Shown here in pieces: positions 60,319-64,000 of a stretch of 64,000 bases of DNA. The notes below the pieces were generated by a model. It saw nothing but the letters and a program-made list of their open reading frames with translations. It was not told the origin of the DNA and did not search any database. Source of the DNA: Drosophila pseudoobscura (taxonomy: Eukaryota; Arthropoda; Insecta; Diptera; Drosophilidae); contig NC_046679.1 of the NCBI RefSeq assembly GCF_009870125.1, forward strand, positions 11,408,001 through 11,472,000, read 5' to 3'. A program made the position numbers and the translations under genes. Numbering within the stretch: position 1 is the first letter of the stretch; the number at the start of each line of letters is the position of its first letter.

Positions 60319-63300
60319 GTAATTTTTGCTTTGATTACTCGTACCTTGGGGGCTCTGCAGCAGCATTTTTGTTTGCTTTTGGCCCGCCTTTTATGCACGG
60401 TCCTCCCGCTTATGTGTCCGCCAGTTGTCCGCCACTCCAGTGTCCACTCTGCTGCCACACTGCTTACATATTTATGAAATTTTCATGCAAATCGAGCTAA
60501 TTCATTCACATTTTACCGCTGCTTCCACTTCCAGTGCCGCTGCTCAGTTTTAATTTTCCGCCTTAATTGCAAGACAATTTTTTCGAGCTGCGTTCTTTGG
60601 GCTGCTGTCTCGATTCAGTTTTAGTTAAGAACTCATAATGAGCCAGACACACCAGGGAAAATTGAAAAAGTTTTCCCACATTTTAATTTACCATTTTCTG
60701 CGGCACGGTGAAAGAAACACAATCATTTCGAGAATTAATTGCCGAGCTGCTCGAGTGGAATGACAACTGCCAGTCCATTAGGAGGCTAATCAAAGGCAAA
60801 TGAAAAATTGAAAATTAATTGCATTCGCCCGAAACATAATCAACACTTTCCAAATCAATTTATGGCCGTCTAATTAAAATTTAAATGAGCATTACAGAAT
60901 GGAGACCAAACGCCATCTGCCCCCTGTGCGGAGCGAGAATGGAAGTTGCATTAATTATTGCCAGAATAATTTATTTAACAGCTGACATTTAATGGTCAAG
61001 TGCACACAGTTTGCGTCAAGTCGCTTCTTGATTTGATTTCATCAAATAAAAACATTATGTGCCACAACAATATCAAATATTACTCAAATCCAACAGCATG
61101 GCCATGTGTACACATGTATGAGTATTGTGCCCCAAAGGCCATACCAATAACCAAGCCATAATTGCGGGCAGTTCGCCCAGTCAATTGCACAATTCCATAA
61201 ATTAAGGCCTACATAGATGCAAAGAGCAAAATGCAAATCCAAGGCTCCATAGAGAGGACTTGAAGACGGCGAGGGCCAAGGGCTTAGCAAAACAAACTTG
61301 TGAATGGTAATGGAAACAAAAACAGAAACAGAAACAGCCAGATGCCGGGAGGCTTTCACAACTTTGTGTACAGCCTGCTCCTGCTTCTGTTCCTGCTCCT
61401 TCTTATCGATAATTAAATTGTGAAACTGCGAGCTGGGGCCCCGACGGTGGCCACAATGGAAATGTGGCCAGAAATCTTGTACAAGTTTTTGGCACAGTCT
61501 CCGCAATCGTAGTCGGTGGCTGGCTGGCCTCGATGGTTTTCATTTTCAATTTAATTTGATTGATTTCTGCTTCGCTTGTGGGATGGCACATGAAATTCAT
61601 ACGCCTGAATTATGCATGCAAAGCTGTTTTGGTGCTCATGGAAAAGTATTATGCAATTCCTGTGGGACATTCACTTATTTATGTGGCGCACAATCGAGGC
61701 CAAACATAGAACACAAAGCCGAGTAAATGATGTAGAAATAAATATCACTTTATGTACGATACGTGGCCAGCGGGAGTGTATCCTTTTGGTGGCGAAATGT
61801 CGGGCATAAAGCATTTGACAGGCGAATTAAGCCAACGCTAATTCGACTTTTATCTATCTTGCCAATAAAACTCCGCCAGGCAGAGCAGCCACCGGTTCAG
61901 GTGCTCGGAAAGCCATAAAGTCCGTTCCGGGGTGGCAATTAATGCAGCCTCAACATCTAATTAGAAGGCAGCAAAAGTGCCGCCAGTCGGGCCAGATAAC
62001 ACACGCACCTCAACCTCTTGGGGCTGGGCTGGTGGTAAGGCCAGCCCCTGTCTATGGGGGTGGGTTGACAGGACGACGGAGGCTCAATTAAGGGTGCCAG
62101 GGTGTTGCGTAAGTGCCTCTCGTGCGGTTAAGAAGCAGCAACATGGAAGGAAACATGATATTCTTGCATAACAACACGAAAATTCAAACTCAATTTACAC
62201 AAACTTTTAATCAATGCTTCGAAAAGTCGAATATGAAGGATGGGTGTGTCTGCTGCTGAAATATGGAACATTTTGATCTAATTAGTGGCCCAAGGCTTTG
62301 TTGAAGGATCTATAATAGAATTTGCATCAGCTCTCGCCAATTACACAGCTCTGAAAAATTGCCAGTGATTCAGGCAAAGTTATTGCTCGTACGAGCATAT
62401 GGTGTTTCCTACCACTGGGCGTATGAGTGATGCGGGTAGCAGCCGCAGCACTCGAGACAGGCTGGCGGAGCAAGTAGAGCGGGGAGAGAGGTGGAACCAT
62501 CCTTCCTTCCCCCCATTGTGTGCGGCCAACTCGGGCACCTGCAATCACGTGCCTCGTGTTGTGGCAATCAAAATCGTTAGCTGCAGCCCGAGCGAAGGCA
62601 GAGGAGGTCGTTCGCCCACGTACGGCGGCGAATAATCAAATATTTTCGCGACTACAAAGGGACGCAGATACCACGACAGCCAGTTGAAACTTAAAGCCAG
62701 TGAAAGTAAATCCGATTTAGAGCCGTAAAACGGCAGCAGCCACAACGGTCGGGTCTGAGGGTCTGTCAGAGGAAGGAACTGGAGCTGACGCCCGCACTGG
62801 AACAATTTGCATATTTATGAAGAAGAACGGCCTTTGATAAAGCGCCCATAAGGGCAGGGCGGCTGCAAGACGGGCCCGGCGGTTGCTTTAAGCTGCTCCA
62901 AATTGAAAAACGCAGACAGCCAAAAGAAAAGATACAAATGTAAATGCCTCTGAGTCGAGGATAGGGCTGGGCTGGCGAGGGGATTGCAACAATAATCTGC
63001 GCTGATTTACGATTTACAGGCGCGAAATAGACATCGTCCTGGTGGAGGCAGCGTCAGATCCAATTGTGGCATGGGGAAACAGACAATTTGCGTGAGCAAT
63101 TTGCAGTTGATGGCGACACACGCCCCAGTCCTCACATACCCCGCTCTACAGTCCTCGACAACCACCCCATGGGCTAAATTGTAAAACATTTTTGCGAGTG
63201 CGAAACAGCAAAAATATTACACACTGATTTTGATCGCTGGCTTTATTTTTTCAAGGGCTGCCTTTCACTTAAAATAAATGGCAGCCGACAATATAAAAGC

Positions 63301-64000
63301 GAGAATCCGTCTATCCGTAGCGAATGTTTAACACAGAGTTTTTTTTTTTGCCCCCAATGCGTGAAATTTTAAAGCAATCGAGAGCAAATGAAGCATTGTA
63401 AGAGTTTAATATTTATTTATTCCACTTACATTTTACAATCCATTTTGAGGAGTCGGAAAACAATTTGAAGGTCTATAAATCGCAATCATTTTAGTACACA
63501 GAAATGTCTACAGATCGGGTACTCCCTACCCACACATTTCGAAGCAGATTTAAGTGCCAGCAGATCAAGTGAGTGACAGGTGAAAGCCTTTCTATTTCTC
63601 TGCAATATTCATAATTAGTCAAACGCATAGCATGCACAAAATGTGAAATATTTTCCATCACTGAATCCTCAGCAATGAACTCATTTTGTAATAACTTCTA
63701 AGATATATGTACTAGAATATTTTCCATTGGTTTTACTTGCATAGTAAAAAGCCTTTCAGCCCTACTTTCCTTCTTGACATGCATAAACAGGCTATAAACA
63801 TACTAACACAGGTGCGTAGTCGGAAATTATATGAGGAGGGGGATGAGATATATCCATACTGAGCAATGCAGAACATTATGAATTATATTTTCACTGATTT
63901 CTTAATTGCTTTTTCGAATCACGAGGGACTCTTCAGAGAGGCAATGTTTAGAGTGCCTGCTCGGCATGCAATGGTCACCTAATTTTTGTGTCCAGGATGA
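60319..64000. other. Presumed intron of timeout and of 2mit
   Basis: 3.7 kb with no recognised coding sequence on either strand. It is A/T-rich with many TTAATT and AATTAA motifs (homeodomain-type cores), especially 60640-61080, which could be regulatory. A TATAAAAG at 63292-63299 is noted separately. The window ends inside this region. Confidence 0.5.
63292..63299 (+). promoter_or_regulatory. Isolated TATA-box candidate
   Basis: A consensus TATAAAAG on the plus strand. No initiator consensus is present near 63322 and no coding frame follows, so this is only a candidate for an alternative start within the nested gene. Confidence 0.2.

Overview
The window is animal nuclear DNA from a Drosophila species. 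Short GT-AG introns, a TATA/Inr promoter, an Inr/DPE promoter, GAGA tracts, many short CA, CAG and hexamer repeats and one decayed DINE-1/INE-1-type Helitron fragment all fit a fly. The gene set (a CAP-family secreted protein, an unnamed four-helix membrane protein, CFAP299 and timeout) fits the part of Muller element E that corresponds to D. melanogaster 3R around 87D-E. I recall that position from memory and could not check it. The look of the DINE-1 fragment suggests, weakly, the obscura group.

Layout: 1-2230 is upstream DNA ending in a GAGA-rich, TATA-containing promoter. 2587-7821 (+) is a four-exon CAP/SCP gene with a poly(A) signal at 8259. 8.3-29.2 kb is a long region with no recognisable conserved gene; it holds a DINE-1-like fragment at 21.8-22.1 kb and one speculative small cysteine-rich ORF at 26.6-26.9 kb. 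29285-29943 (-) is a three-exon gene for a 173-residue four-helix membrane protein. 35564-36324 (-) is a two-exon CFAP299 gene of 233 residues. 36.4-50.2 kb is mostly non-coding, with CA-rich and AT-rich blocks. 50316-50579 (+) is a speculative small secreted-peptide ORF. 51003-57029 (-) holds the last seven coding exons of timeout (tim-2, orthologue of mammalian TIMELESS), about 775 residues; its N-terminal exons lie beyond the right edge.

At 59.08-60.32 kb a plus-strand Inr/DPE core promoter and a long A/C-rich leader lie inside a timeout intron and antisense to it. This is where, and how, the nested gene 2mit is expected to begin. No 2mit coding sequence is visible before 64000.

The genes do not form a pathway. 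The CAP protein is extracellular, CFAP299 is a cilium/flagellum factor, and Timeout acts at replication forks and in light input to the clock. I reconstructed all exon joins by hand from splice sites, phase and homology. I found no CRISPR array, rRNA, tRNA or intact transposon. No clearly new biological system is visible; the most useful observations concern splice structure, the nested antisense promoter and two small candidate ORFs.
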